Positions 29,655-38,406 of a stretch of DNA of 64,000 nucleotides are shown piece by piece. The notes beneath the pieces were generated by a model, which was not told where the DNA came from, did not search any database, and was given only the letters and a program-made list of their open reading frames with translations. Numbering within the stretch: the first letter of the stretch is position 1; each line of letters begins with the position of its first letter. Where the stretch lies: assembly GCF_026540855.1 (NCBI RefSeq), contig NZ_JALNUP010000002.1, positions 124,001 through 188,000 of the forward strand, written 5' to 3'. Source of the stretch: Sphingomonas sp. GC_Shp_5 (GTDB taxonomy: Bacteria > Pseudomonadota > Alphaproteobacteria > Sphingomonadales > Sphingomonadaceae). Position numbers and translations under genes: made by a program.

Positions 29655-29705
29655 TCGCCTCGGATGATCGGCTTCGGCCGGTGATCCGGGGCGACTTTTT
29701 GTTTA
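29655..29705 (+). terminator. rho-independent terminator of the TonB receptor gene
   Basis: A long stem of nearly 20 bp (TCGCCTCGGAT... pairing with ...ATCCGGGGCGA, with one interior mismatch region) closes on a TTCG tetraloop and is followed by CTTTTTGTTT. It starts 50 bp after the receptor stop codon. Confidence 0.85.
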
Positions 29706-29720
29706 TTGCGGCGCAAGCTG

Positions 29721-29782
29721 GTCTTGTGAGGCCAGAGCGGGGCAGGAGCCGTGAAAGGTCCCAGCTTGCGCTGGGATGACGG
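29721..29782. repeat. REP-like intergenic repeat, copy B
   Basis: Same orientation and left flank (GTCTTGTG, GGGGCAGGAGCCG) as the copy at 19389-19449, ending in the hairpin CCCAGCTTGCGCTGGG and TGACGG. It lies between the receptor terminator and the GH29 stop codon. Confidence 0.65.
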
Positions 29783-29854
29783 CGTGATCGTAGACGATGG
29801 AGAAAAATGAGGGGGCGAGACTTACCGGCGTGGCCGCGCTCGTGCCCCACCCGC

Positions 29855-31486
29855 TCAGACGAGCCCGCGGCCCTCGATCTTGAGCACCGGCACGAAGCCG
29901 GACGCCGTCGTGCCCGGCATCGCGACATGCAGCGCCGCGCCGTCGCGGCGGTGCGGTAGCGTGCCGCCGCCGAGCAGCGTCACCCGCTCGATCCCTGCGT
30001 CCTTGAGGCGATCATGGCCCAGCGTCTTGATCGCGACATCGCCGTGCGGCGGGCTGAGGAAGAAGGCGTAGAGCGCGCCCTTGTTGGTGGTGAAGCGCAC
30101 GTCCTGCGCGGTGAAGGCACCGGCCGTCTGCTCGTTCTGCATGCCGACCTGGAGCTTGGTCGGCCCCTCGCCATAGGCGCGCCATGGCCGCGAGCCGAAC
30201 ACGGCCTCGTCGTTGATTGCCATCCAGGCGGTCATGCCGTCGAGGATCTTTTCCTCCTCGCTGTCGATCGCGCCGTCGCCGGGCTGCGGCACCGAGAGCA
30301 GCAGATTGCCGTTCTTGCTGATCACGTCGGCAAGCCGCTGGATCACCTGCTCGGCGGTCTTGTAGCTTTTGTCGTTGAGCCGGGCGACGTTGTAGAACCA
30401 GTCGCCAAGGCAGGTGTCGGTCTGCCACGGCTCGTCCCACAGATGATCGGTGAAGCCGCGCTCGACATCCTGGACGATGCCGAAGCGCTGGTTGGGCTTC
30501 AGCTGCTTGCCGGTGAGTACGACATCGATCTTGCCGTGCCACTGGATCGAGCGGTTGTAGTAATCCGCCGCGGCCTGCAGACCGACCGGGCCGAACGGCA
30601 GGCCGTAATCGTCGAAATAGCAGATGTCGGGCTTGTACTTCTCCATCAGGTCGATCTGGCGGAGCAGCCATTTGGTGACATAGCCGGGGTCGTTGGGCGG
30701 CGGTGTCTCCACCCATTGGCCGTCGTTGGCGTCATGCCATTTGTTCATGCCGGCGATGCTGTCGATGCCGTTCGGCATCACCGCATGGCCGCCGGTGTAG
30801 AGTTGCTGCGGGTCCAGCCCCTCCCACCATTGGCCCTTGCCGTCGGCCTTGCGCAGCCGGAACGCGTCGTAGCGCTGGCCCTTGTGTTCGCCGACCGGGT
30901 CATAGCCATAAGCCGGCTGGTACCAATGCCAGCTGTGCGCGGCATGATTGGACACGCCAAACTTGAGCCCCGCGCGCCGCGCGGCCTGTTCCCAGGTGCC
31001 GACGATGTCCTTCTTGGGGCCGACGCGCAGCGAGTTCCAGGCGTGGTAGCGGCTGTCGTAGCAATCGAGATTGTCGTGGTGGCAGGCGAGCGACATGAAA
31101 TATTTGGCGCCGGCCTTCTGGTAGCGCGCGATCAGCGCGTCCGGGTCCCAGCGCGCCGCGGTCCAGCGGTTCTGGACCTCCATCATCCCCGACACGGTCG
31201 GATGTCCGTAGGTCTTGAGGTGATGCTCGTACATCGGGTGGCCCTGCATGTACATGAAGCGGCCGTACCAGTCGCCCTGCTCGGGCACCGACTGCGGCCC
31301 CCAATGCGACCACAGGCCGAGCTTGGCATCGCGGAACCACTCGGGGTAGCGATAGTGATCGACCAGCGATTCCCAGGTCGGCTGCACGGGCCCGGCAGCG
31401 AAGCCCATCGGGCTTTGCGCCAGCGCGCGGCTGGCGACGCCGGTCGCGGCGATGCCGGCGAGCAGCGAGCGGCGGTTGACGTCCAT
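29855..31486 (-). CDS. GH29 alpha-L-fucosidase
   Basis: 543 residues from the ATG at 31486; a GTG at 31492 overlaps the upstream stop (GTGA) and is an alternative. The N-terminus NRRSLLAGIAATGVASRALA is twin-arginine-like, so export may use Tat. GH29 barrel motifs are KLGLWSHWGPQSVPEQGDWY near residue 55, LACHHDNLDCYDSRYHAWNS (130-150) and the nucleophile Asp292 in ICYFDDYG. The tail (about 440-543) is a beta-sandwich. It would remove fucose from galactosyl residues of fucosylated xyloglucan. It is the last gene of an operon with the SGNH esterase upstream. Confidence 0.92.
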   Translation of the reverse strand: MDVNRRSLLAGIAATGVASRALAQSPMGFAAGPVQPTWESLVDHYRYPEWFRDAKLGLWSHWGPQSVPEQGDWYGRFMYMQGHPMYEHHLKTYGHPTVSGMMEVQNRWTAARWDPDALIARYQKAGAKYFMSLACHHDNLDCYDSRYHAWNSLRVGPKKDIVGTWEQAARRAGLKFGVSNHAAHSWHWYQPAYGYDPVGEHKGQRYDAFRLRKADGKGQWWEGLDPQQLYTGGHAVMPNGIDSIAGMNKWHDANDGQWVETPPPNDPGYVTKWLLRQIDLMEKYKPDICYFDDYGLPFGPVGLQAAADYYNRSIQWHGKIDVVLTGKQLKPNQRFGIVQDVERGFTDHLWDEPWQTDTCLGDWFYNVARLNDKSYKTAEQVIQRLADVISKNGNLLLSVPQPGDGAIDSEEEKILDGMTAWMAINDEAVFGSRPWRAYGEGPTKLQVGMQNEQTAGAFTAQDVRFTTNKGALYAFFLSPPHGDVAIKTLGHDRLKDAGIERVTLLGGGTLPHRRDGAALHVAMPGTTASGFVPVLKIEGRGLV

Positions 31487-31488
31487 GG

Positions 31489-32301
31489 TCACTTGGCTCC
31501 CAGGGTTTGACGGATCGCGGCAAGCGCCAGCGGCTTCATGATCGCATAGCCGGCGGCGGTCGGGTGGACCCCGTCGCTCGACAGGCCGGGCTTCATGCCG
31601 CCCTCAGGCGTCGCCAGCGCGGCATGATAGTCGACGAAGGTAAAGTGGTTCTGCGTGGCATAGTGGCGCAGCCAGCCGTTGAGCGCGACGATCTGCGGGC
31701 TCGGCTGCTTGCCGGGGCTCCACGGGAAGGCGGCGGCCGGCGGCGTGGAGGCGATGATGACCTTGATGCCATGGGCACGGGCGAGCTCGGCCATGGTCGC
31801 GATGTTGCCCTCGACGATCTCCATCGTCGAGGCACCGGTGTTGCCGGCGACATCGTTGGTCGCGGCCATGATGTGGAGCGCCTTGGGCTTAAGCGCGAGC
31901 ACGTCCTCGCGGAAGCGGACCAGCATCTGCGGCGTGGTCTGGCCGCTGATGCCGCGATCAACCAGCCCGCCGACGAACATGGTCTTGTCGAGGTTGATCC
32001 AATTGTCGGTGATCGAGTCGCCCATGAACACCACCCGCACCGGTTCGCCCGATGCCCTGAGCTGCTGGTTCAGCGCGTGGTAGCGGCAGATCTGGCCAAA
32101 ATCGCGGGTCAGCATGTGGAGGTTCCACGCCTGCCAGCCGGGGCCATCGGTGGGCGACGGATGGGCGGGGCAGGGATCGGCGACGATGCCGACCGGGTCG
32201 CTCACATGCGGGTCGCCCGGCACGTTGGTCTGGGCGGCGGCCCCCGTAGCGGCGGTCATCGCGCCGAGCAGCAGCGTCGTGGCCAGGGCAATGCGGTTCA
32301 T
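31489..32301 (-). CDS. secreted SGNH/GDSL esterase
   Basis: 270 residues from the ATG at 32301 (AGGAGAG upstream). Signal peptide 1-23 (GAAAQ). SGNH blocks are VFMGDSITDNW (Ser96), RGISGQTT (Gly), AATNDVAG (Asn149) and SSDGVHPTAAGY (Asp243, His246). It resembles rhamnogalacturonan/xyloglucan acetylesterases of the GDSL class, and removal of O-acetyl groups from galactosyl residues would help the fucosidase and galactosidase encoded beside it. The substrate is inference from context. The gene overlaps the start of GH29 and has a LacI-type operator 57 bp upstream of its ATG. Confidence 0.88.
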   Translation of the reverse strand: MNRIALATTLLLGAMTAATGAAAQTNVPGDPHVSDPVGIVADPCPAHPSPTDGPGWQAWNLHMLTRDFGQICRYHALNQQLRASGEPVRVVFMGDSITDNWINLDKTMFVGGLVDRGISGQTTPQMLVRFREDVLALKPKALHIMAATNDVAGNTGASTMEIVEGNIATMAELARAHGIKVIIASTPPAAAFPWSPGKQPSPQIVALNGWLRHYATQNHFTFVDYHAALATPEGGMKPGLSSDGVHPTAAGYAIMKPLALAAIRQTLGAK

Positions 32302-32357
32302 CGGGCAATCTCTCCTGCTGGGCGGCGTACCTGTGGAGCCCCGACACAAGAGCCGCC

Positions 32358-32371
32358 CGGTAACGCTAACA
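32358..32371. promoter_or_regulatory. candidate LacI-family operator upstream of the SGNH-GH29 operon (site 4)
   Basis: CGGTAACGCTAACA, 10 of 11 defined positions of TGnTAnCGCTAnCA. It lies in the 107-bp gap between the SGNH gene and the upstream unknown gene. Confidence 0.6.
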
Positions 32372-32408
32372 ACCCGTGTCTATCGCGCCCGCCGGCTTGC
32401 GCAAGCGC

Positions 32409-34802
32409 TCAGCGCGACGAGGCGACGGTGACGATCGCCCCCGGCGCGTCACGCAACGATATCGAGAGGCCGCTGCCGCCAGGTCGCGGCACCGCCAACG
32501 AGGAGCCGGTGAAGCCCTGGGGCACCTCCACCCGCGCCGCGGGGCTCGCCGCGTTGCTCACCGCGGCGGCGAGGAACAGCCGGGTGCCGCTAAGCGTGCA
32601 GGGCTTGTCGCCGCCGGGGCAGGCGAGGCCGTCGATCACCGGCAGCCGCACCAGCGTCGCTAGCGGCTGCCAGTCGCCGCTCGTGCCGTTCTGGATCACC
32701 CGCCAGCGCAGTGGGCCATAGGCCGCCGGGCCCAGCGCGGTGCCCGGAGAGATGGTGGCAACGACCACATGCGGGTCCTGCAGCGCCACGCCGTCTGCGA
32801 TGGTGAGCAGCTTGCCGGCGCTACCATCCTCCGTCGCGACCTCCACCTGGGTCGCGGCGGAGAAGCTGGTCGGATCGGCCGCGCGCAGCGAGAAGGACAG
32901 GCGCGCATCGGCCGCCACGTAGCTGTCGCCGACCAGGCGCAGGCGGATCGGCCCGCTGCGCGGCGGCACTTCCGCGCTATGCCCGATCAGCGTCGCTACG
33001 GGGCGCGGCGCATCGATCGTTACCTTGACCGCCGCGGTGCGGCCATCGGCGAAGCTCAGCTTGCCGGTGACCGCCTGGCCGGGTTGCCAGTTGCCCGCGG
33101 CGGTGGCCGTCAGCATCAGGTGATCGCCGTCGCCGCCATGGGTGAGCGCGCCGGGGCGAAAGGCGGTGCCGTCCACCATCAGCCCCGTGACCTGGTCGAG
33201 ACGCGCGCCAGTCAGCTCGCCGCCGGCGTCGCCGGCGTGGAGCGCAAAGCCGTCGACCCGGCTGGCCTCGGCATAGCTGCGCAACGTTACGTTGGTCGGC
33301 TGCGCGGCGCCGGCCTGGCTGATCTGCAGCGTCACCTCACCGGGGCGGGCCTTGGCGAGCGGCAGCGTCACGGTCAGCCGGCCGTTCTGGCGCTGGAACG
33401 CCACCGGCTGCGGGGTGCCGCTGCTGCCGAGGCGCATCGTGACGCCGTCGACGCAAGACGGCGCGGCGCCCTCAAGCGCGACGGCATTGTCGCGGCCGAT
33501 CACCAGCGTCGCTGGATCGTCACCGGCAGTCCGCCACGTCGCGTCCGAGGCGCTCTCGAGGCGAAACTTGGGGCCGTCGAACGGTTGGAAGCCCCAGGCA
33601 CCGTGGAGCGTGCCGTCCGCCACCCCGGCGAGACGGAGCTTGTCGATTGCCCCCGGTGCGGCGACATAGCCACCCTGTTCGGGATCGGCAGTGAGCGCGA
33701 TCTCGGCATCAGGGCCGTCCTTGGTGGCGACGCGCAGCGCCATCGTCCGCGCAAAGCCGGTCGAATAGATCAGCGGCGCGCCCTCCACCGGCAGGGTGAA
33801 GCCGGGGCGGCTGACGCACACCGCGGCATTGCCGTCGGTCGGCTTGAGCGGTGGCAGGTGCGGCGGCTCGACTGGCGGCAGCGCGGTGACGAGCACCGAC
33901 TGCGGCTTGCGGAACGATGGCGCCGCGTTGAGCAGCAGCGCCAGCGCGTCGCCGCGGTACAATGCCAGCGCCGGGATATATTGGAGCTGCGCGCTCTGGA
34001 AGGCGCCGAGCAGCCGCGCGACATCGCGAACCACGCCGATATAGGGGCTGTAATAGCCATAGCCGCCCTGCGGCGTGGCGCTGAGCTGCAGCGCAATGTC
34101 GGTCGGCGTGCCCGCCAGCGTCTCGGCGATCGACGAGCTGTGGCTGTCGGCGAGCACCAGCGCATCATGGTTCTGGGTGAGGCACGCGGCCTGAAGGTCG
34201 GTCGGCTTGAGCAGGCAGCTCTGGTCGATCTTGATCCGGAGGCTGCGCGCGAGCAGCGGCGACACCCGCTCGAGCTGCGTCGGGTCACTCGCCTCGCGAC
34301 GATGGATGCCGTCGAGGAAGGCATCCAGCCGGGAGCGATCGAGCGCCGCCTGGGTGAGATCCTGCGAGGCGCGCACGAAGGTGCCGGGCTTGCCGCGTAC
34401 CGCGCCGATCACCGCATCCACCCCGCCGCCGGTGTCCGGCACGAGGAACACGATCGCCTGCTGGGCGCCGTCGGGCACGGTGAGGCTCAGCGTGTTGCGC
34501 TTCTTCTTCCAGGTCTCGGCCTTGAAGAACCAGTTCTTGGGCGGCGGATTGGTGGCGCCGCGCATGAACGCGGTGACCAGCACGTAATGAGCGGCCTGGT
34601 CGGGCGGCAGCGCCGCGGCGATCTGCAGCTTGTCGCCGCTCGCGAGGTTGGGCACCGCCGAGATCGGCAGCGTCGCGCTGCCGCGGGTGACGCTGATCTT
34701 GAGGCTGGGGCCGGTGAGATCGAACGGCGCCGGATCGGCGGCGGCGGCAGCGGGTAGCAGCACGGCGCCAAGGGCGCAGGCGCGAAGCAATCGGTTGGTC
34801 AT
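32409..34802 (-). CDS. large secreted protein of unknown function
   Basis: 797 residues from the ATG at 34802. Signal peptide to about residue 22 (AAAAADP). I do not recognise a family. The N-terminal 350 residues are mixed alpha/beta with segments such as AAHYVLVTAFMRGATNPPPKNW and YSTGFARTMALRV, and contain several cysteines that could form disulfides (SCLL, AACLT). The C-terminal half looks all-beta, with repeated strands that resemble three or four Ig-like modules. No glycosidase or esterase active site is visible. It lies between the SGNH-GH29 operon and GH31 on the same strand, but a 280-bp gap with a REP element separates it from GH31, and it has no LacI-type operator, so it may not belong to the sugar regulon. 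Confidence 0.7.
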   Translation of the reverse strand: MTNRLLRACALGAVLLPAAAAADPAPFDLTGPSLKISVTRGSATLPISAVPNLASGDKLQIAAALPPDQAAHYVLVTAFMRGATNPPPKNWFFKAETWKKKRNTLSLTVPDGAQQAIVFLVPDTGGGVDAVIGAVRGKPGTFVRASQDLTQAALDRSRLDAFLDGIHRREASDPTQLERVSPLLARSLRIKIDQSCLLKPTDLQAACLTQNHDALVLADSHSSSIAETLAGTPTDIALQLSATPQGGYGYYSPYIGVVRDVARLLGAFQSAQLQYIPALALYRGDALALLLNAAPSFRKPQSVLVTALPPVEPPHLPPLKPTDGNAAVCVSRPGFTLPVEGAPLIYSTGFARTMALRVATKDGPDAEIALTADPEQGGYVAAPGAIDKLRLAGVADGTLHGAWGFQPFDGPKFRLESASDATWRTAGDDPATLVIGRDNAVALEGAAPSCVDGVTMRLGSSGTPQPVAFQRQNGRLTVTLPLAKARPGEVTLQISQAGAAQPTNVTLRSYAEASRVDGFALHAGDAGGELTGARLDQVTGLMVDGTAFRPGALTHGGDGDHLMLTATAAGNWQPGQAVTGKLSFADGRTAAVKVTIDAPRPVATLIGHSAEVPPRSGPIRLRLVGDSYVAADARLSFSLRAADPTSFSAATQVEVATEDGSAGKLLTIADGVALQDPHVVVATISPGTALGPAAYGPLRWRVIQNGTSGDWQPLATLVRLPVIDGLACPGGDKPCTLSGTRLFLAAAVSNAASPAARVEVPQGFTGSSLAVPRPGGSGLSISLRDAPGAIVTVASSR

Positions 34803-34938
34803 CGGCAGGCGCAACTCTCCAGCGTCGGCGCCTGTTGCACATGGCAGGCGGCCGCCGTCAATTGCGGGAGGCCGTCATGCCGGTGTCATACGGGTGCAAG
34901 CTTCCCTCTTCCGCACGCTGGGGTGACGAACTCCCCCC

Positions 34939-35025
34939 CGTCATCCCAGCGAAAGCTGGGACCTCCCTGAGGCGCGCTGCCCGCCCGCCAACCGCGAGGC
35001 CCCAGCTTTCGCTGGGGTGACGGGA
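34939..35025. repeat. inverted REP-like pair, copies C and D
   Basis: CCGTCATCCCAGCGAAAGCTGGGA at the left (34939-34962) and CCCCAGCTTTCGCTGGGGTGACGGG at the right (to 35025) form a divergent pair of the same hairpin family as the copies at 19389 and 29721. The pair can fold into one large stem. It occupies the gap between GH31 and the unknown secreted protein. Confidence 0.75.
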
Positions 35026-35083
35026 CGGGGGCAGGTGAACCAGAGGTGCCGCGAAGCGACCGATCACCCCGCGGCCGGCGCCC

Positions 35084-37432
35084 CTACTTCGCGCCCGTCA
35101 CCCGCACCAGCCCGCCGGCGTCCTGGCCGGTCGGCAGCTTGCCGGAGGCGGTGAGGCGACCGGCGCGGTCGTCCCAGTGCAGCACCGCCTTGGTGCCGTT
35201 TTTGGCGGTCTTGTAGCCATTGGTGACGCCGTCGTCGTCATACAGCGTGAAGCTCGCATCGGCGCCGGGATAGACGCGGATGCTCTCGAGCGCCTGCCGG
35301 GTCGCGGTGCTCGGCACCTGCACGCCCATCGGGATGATCGATCCGGCGCGGACAAACAGCGGGATCTTGTCGATCGGCGCGGCGGCGGTGACGGTCTGGC
35401 CGCCGGTGTAGCGCTGGTTGGTCCAGTAATCGTACCAGTCGGCGCCGGCGGGGAGGTAGACCGGGCGGCTGGTCTGGCCCTGCTCGGTGACCGGCGCGAC
35501 CAGGAAGGCCGGGCCGAACATGTACTCGTCGCCGAGCGTCGCCGCCTTGGGATCGTTCGGGAAGTCCATGAACAATGCGCGCATGAACGGTGCGCCGCTC
35601 TCATAGGTATGCCGCCCGAGCGAGTAGATATAGGGCATCAGCGAGTAGCGGAGCTTGAGGAAGTTCGCGAGCACGGGCTCCGCTGCGGTGCCATATTGCC
35701 ACAGCGCGGTGCCGGGGCGCTGGCCGTGGATGCGCAGCGTCGGCGTGAACACGCTGTAGCCGAACCAGCGGGTGAACAACTCGGGATAATCCGCATAGTC
35801 CGGCGCCATCGCGGTCGCGCCGGCGGGATCGAGCAGCAGCGGCTTGGTGGCCTTGGGGCCATGCGGCCACTGCCAGCCGCCGATATCGCTGCCCCAATAG
35901 GCCATGCCGGTGGCGGTGAAGCCGAGCCCGGTCGGGATCTGGCGGCGATAGGCTTCCCAGGTCGACTGGATGTCCGACGACCAGAACAAGGCGCCGTTGC
36001 GCTGCACGCCGAGATAGGCGGCGCGCGACAGGATCAGGTTGCGCATCGTCGGCCGGTCCTTGGCCGATCCTTCCGCGACGCTGTCAGTGTGGAGCAACGG
36101 GAAGACGTTGTGGAAGCGGTCACCCGAGCCGATCGAATAGAAGCTGCCGTCGGGCACCAGATCCGGCTCGGTCTCGTCGAGCCAGAACCAGTCGAAGCCT
36201 TCGCTGGCGATGTTGTCGCGGATATGATCCCAGAACCAGTGGCGGGCATCGGGATTGGTGCTGTCGATCAGCGCGCCGGCCCGATCGGAGCGGATCGGCA
36301 GGCCGTCGACGACATTGCCGTCCTTGTCCTTGAGCAGCCAGCCCTTGCTCGCCAGCGTGTCGAAGTAGCGCGATTCCTTCTCGAACCGCGGCCAAACGCT
36401 GATGATCGAGTGCATGCCCATGCCGTGGAGCTTGTCGTTCATGCCCTTGGGATCGGGGAAGTAGGTGCGATCGATGTCGAGCTGGCCCATCCGGCTCCAG
36501 TAGAACCAGTCGAGCACCATCACGTCGAGCGGCAGGCCGCGGCTGCGATAGCCGTCGGCGATGTCGAGCAGCTCCTTCTGCGTCTCGTAGCGCGCCTTGC
36601 TCTGGATGAGGCCGAACGCCGCCTTGGGGGGCAGCGGGGTGGTGCCGGTTAACCGCGCATAGCCGGCATAGAGATCGTCGGTGGTCTTGCCGGTGATGAC
36701 GAAGAACGACACGCGCTCGCCGACATTGGACTGCCAATGGGTCGAATTGTGCAGGCCCGGCGAAACCGTGGTCGCCGAGGCATTGTCCCAGACGATGCCA
36801 TAGCCCTTGTTGGTGACCATGAACGGCACGCACACGGTTTCACCGGCGGGCGCATCGTAATTGTGGCGGCAATCGATGGTGCGGCCCTTGAGGTCGAGCA
36901 CGCCCTCCTGGTTCTGGCCGAGCCCGAAATAATGCTCGTCCGGCTGCACCGCGAAGCTGGCGCCGACGCGGAAGGTGTTCTCGCCGTTGACGACGTGCGG
37001 TGCCATTTCCCACCCGGTCATCTCGGCAATCGGCTTGCCCGCCGCATCGGCGACGCTCAGCGACACCGGCGGCAGCGACGGCGCGAAGTAACGCTCCATC
37101 TGCGTCGGCGCCTTGGGCCAGGGCTGGGCGTTGACGGTGAGGGTCAGGCCCGAGGAGGCGAACACGTCGCCTGTGGCATCGGTGCGATGGGTCCAGCCGG
37201 TCGCGTCCGGCTTGGCGTTGGGGCCTTCGCCGGGGGGCGCATCGACCTGCTTGCGATCGACCGCAATGGTGACGCGGACGATGTTGGGCGCATAGGGCTC
37301 GACCGAGACGAGGCTGCCGTTGCGGTTGAGCGTGGCGAGCGGATCGGCCTGTGCGGCGCCCGCAAAGGCGACCAGCGAGACGCCGGCGGCCAGCGTGTGC
37401 AGCAGCGGGGCAAAGCGGGATCGAACGGTCAT
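35084..37432 (-). CDS. secreted GH31 alpha-xylosidase-like glycosidase
   Basis: 782 residues from the ATG at 37432 (GAGGAG 5 nt upstream); the open frame extends to 38437 across the next gene and is not coding there. Signal peptide 1-29 (FAGAAQA). An N-terminal beta-sandwich (to about 265) precedes the barrel with nucleophile Asp419 in WFWLDETEP and probable acid/base Asp487 in LFWSSDIQSTW. The phrase VLDWFYWSRMGQLDIDRTYFPDP is typical of GH31 alpha-xylosidases. It would remove the alpha-1,6-xylose of xyloglucan oligosaccharides. A LacI-type operator lies 87 bp upstream, and the SGNH/esterase operon is 132 bp upstream on the same strand. Confidence 0.91.
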   Translation of the reverse strand: MTVRSRFAPLLHTLAAGVSLVAFAGAAQADPLATLNRNGSLVSVEPYAPNIVRVTIAVDRKQVDAPPGEGPNAKPDATGWTHRTDATGDVFASSGLTLTVNAQPWPKAPTQMERYFAPSLPPVSLSVADAAGKPIAEMTGWEMAPHVVNGENTFRVGASFAVQPDEHYFGLGQNQEGVLDLKGRTIDCRHNYDAPAGETVCVPFMVTNKGYGIVWDNASATTVSPGLHNSTHWQSNVGERVSFFVITGKTTDDLYAGYARLTGTTPLPPKAAFGLIQSKARYETQKELLDIADGYRSRGLPLDVMVLDWFYWSRMGQLDIDRTYFPDPKGMNDKLHGMGMHSIISVWPRFEKESRYFDTLASKGWLLKDKDGNVVDGLPIRSDRAGALIDSTNPDARHWFWDHIRDNIASEGFDWFWLDETEPDLVPDGSFYSIGSGDRFHNVFPLLHTDSVAEGSAKDRPTMRNLILSRAAYLGVQRNGALFWSSDIQSTWEAYRRQIPTGLGFTATGMAYWGSDIGGWQWPHGPKATKPLLLDPAGATAMAPDYADYPELFTRWFGYSVFTPTLRIHGQRPGTALWQYGTAAEPVLANFLKLRYSLMPYIYSLGRHTYESGAPFMRALFMDFPNDPKAATLGDEYMFGPAFLVAPVTEQGQTSRPVYLPAGADWYDYWTNQRYTGGQTVTAAAPIDKIPLFVRAGSIIPMGVQVPSTATRQALESIRVYPGADASFTLYDDDGVTNGYKTAKNGTKAVLHWDDRAGRLTASGKLPTGQDAGGLVRVTGAK

Positions 37433-37518
37433 GCAGGCTCCTCTTGGTCGGCGCGCGACGGGGCGGAGGCGCAAGGCGCTGTGCATCGTTTCTCTCCCCT
37501 GAGGCGGCTCTGTTCTTA

Positions 37519-37532
37519 CGATACCGCTACCA
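37519..37532. promoter_or_regulatory. candidate LacI-family operator upstream of GH31 (site 5)
   Basis: CGATACCGCTACCA, 10 of 11 defined positions of TGnTAnCGCTAnCA, between the GH31 start and the stop of the SGNH gene. Confidence 0.6.
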
Positions 37533-37563
37533 TAGCGGCGGGAGGGCGGGTCGGCTAGCGTCG

Positions 37564-38406
37564 TTATGTTGCTGGTCTGCCGGACCGCTTCAACGCCGGC
37601 TGAGACTGCAGCGCCCGCTCGATCGCGGCCTCGGCCACCGGGGCCATTCGGGCGTAGCCGGCGGCGAGCGGGTGGACGCCGTCGTCGCTGAGCCCGCGTT
37701 CGAGCAGCCCCGATCCATCCACCAGCCGCGCGTAATAATCGGCATAGGCATAGCCGCGGCGGGCGCAGAACGCCCGCAGCCAGGCATTGAGCGCGCGCAG
37801 CTCGGCGGGCTTGCGTTCGACGAGCACGTCCTTGGCCTTGTCGGTGTAATTGTTGACCGGGAGCAGCGAGGCGAACACCACCCCGATGCCGTGGCGATCG
37901 GCCAGATCGGCCATCGCCTCCCAGTTGGTCTCGATCTGCTCGGGCGTTTCCTGCTGCAGGAAACCCTGGACGTCGTTGATCCCGGCGAGGATCACCACCG
38001 CGTTCGGCTGCAGCGCGACGACATCCTGGTGGAAGCGCAGCACCATCTGCGCGGTGACCTGGCTGCCGATGCCGCGGTTGACGTAGGGCTTGCCGGGGAA
38101 GCTCGCCGCCAGGTCCCAGCGGTCGGTGATCGAATCGCCGAGGAAGACGACACGGCGTTCGCCGGGGCGGGGCGGCGGCAATGCCCGATCCGCCTCGGCA
38201 TAGATGTAGCGCTCGCCGAAATCCTGCATCAGGCTCGGCACCAGCTTGGCGCGAAATGGGCCGAGCCACGGGCCCCAATCCTTGTCCTGTACCACCCGCC
38301 GCTCGGGCGAGCTCTGGTAGACGGCCGGCGCTGGCGTGTTCGCCGCGTGCTGGGCACCGGCGGCGCTGCCGGCGCCAAGCAGCACCGCCAGCAGCGCGTG
38401 CTTCAT
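37564..38406 (-). CDS. secreted SGNH/GDSL esterase (second copy type)
   Basis: 280 residues. Short signal peptide (1-18, GAGSAAGAQ). SGNH blocks: VVFLGDSITDRWDL (Ser92), RGIGSQ (Gly), AGINDVQGF (Asn144) and LSDDGVHPLAAGYARM (Asp242, His245). It is related to, but clearly divergent from, the SGNH protein at 31489-32301, so the two probably differ in substrate. Candidate acetylesterase for polysaccharide side chains. Its ATG overlaps the stop of the upstream alpha/beta-hydrolase gene by four bases (ATGA), so the two are translationally coupled. Confidence 0.88.
   Translation of the reverse strand: MKHALLAVLLGAGSAAGAQHAANTPAPAVYQSSPERRVVQDKDWGPWLGPFRAKLVPSLMQDFGERYIYAEADRALPPPRPGERRVVFLGDSITDRWDLAASFPGKPYVNRGIGSQVTAQMVLRFHQDVVALQPNAVVILAGINDVQGFLQQETPEQIETNWEAMADLADRHGIGVVFASLLPVNNYTDKAKDVLVERKPAELRALNAWLRAFCARRGYAYADYYARLVDGSGLLERGLSDDGVHPLAAGYARMAPVAEAAIERALQSQPALKRSGRPAT

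Noticed and set aside
32769..34757. 662-codon open frame on the plus strand
   Set aside because: Mirror frame of the secreted unknown protein; low-complexity Arg/Ala/Gly composition, no start context.
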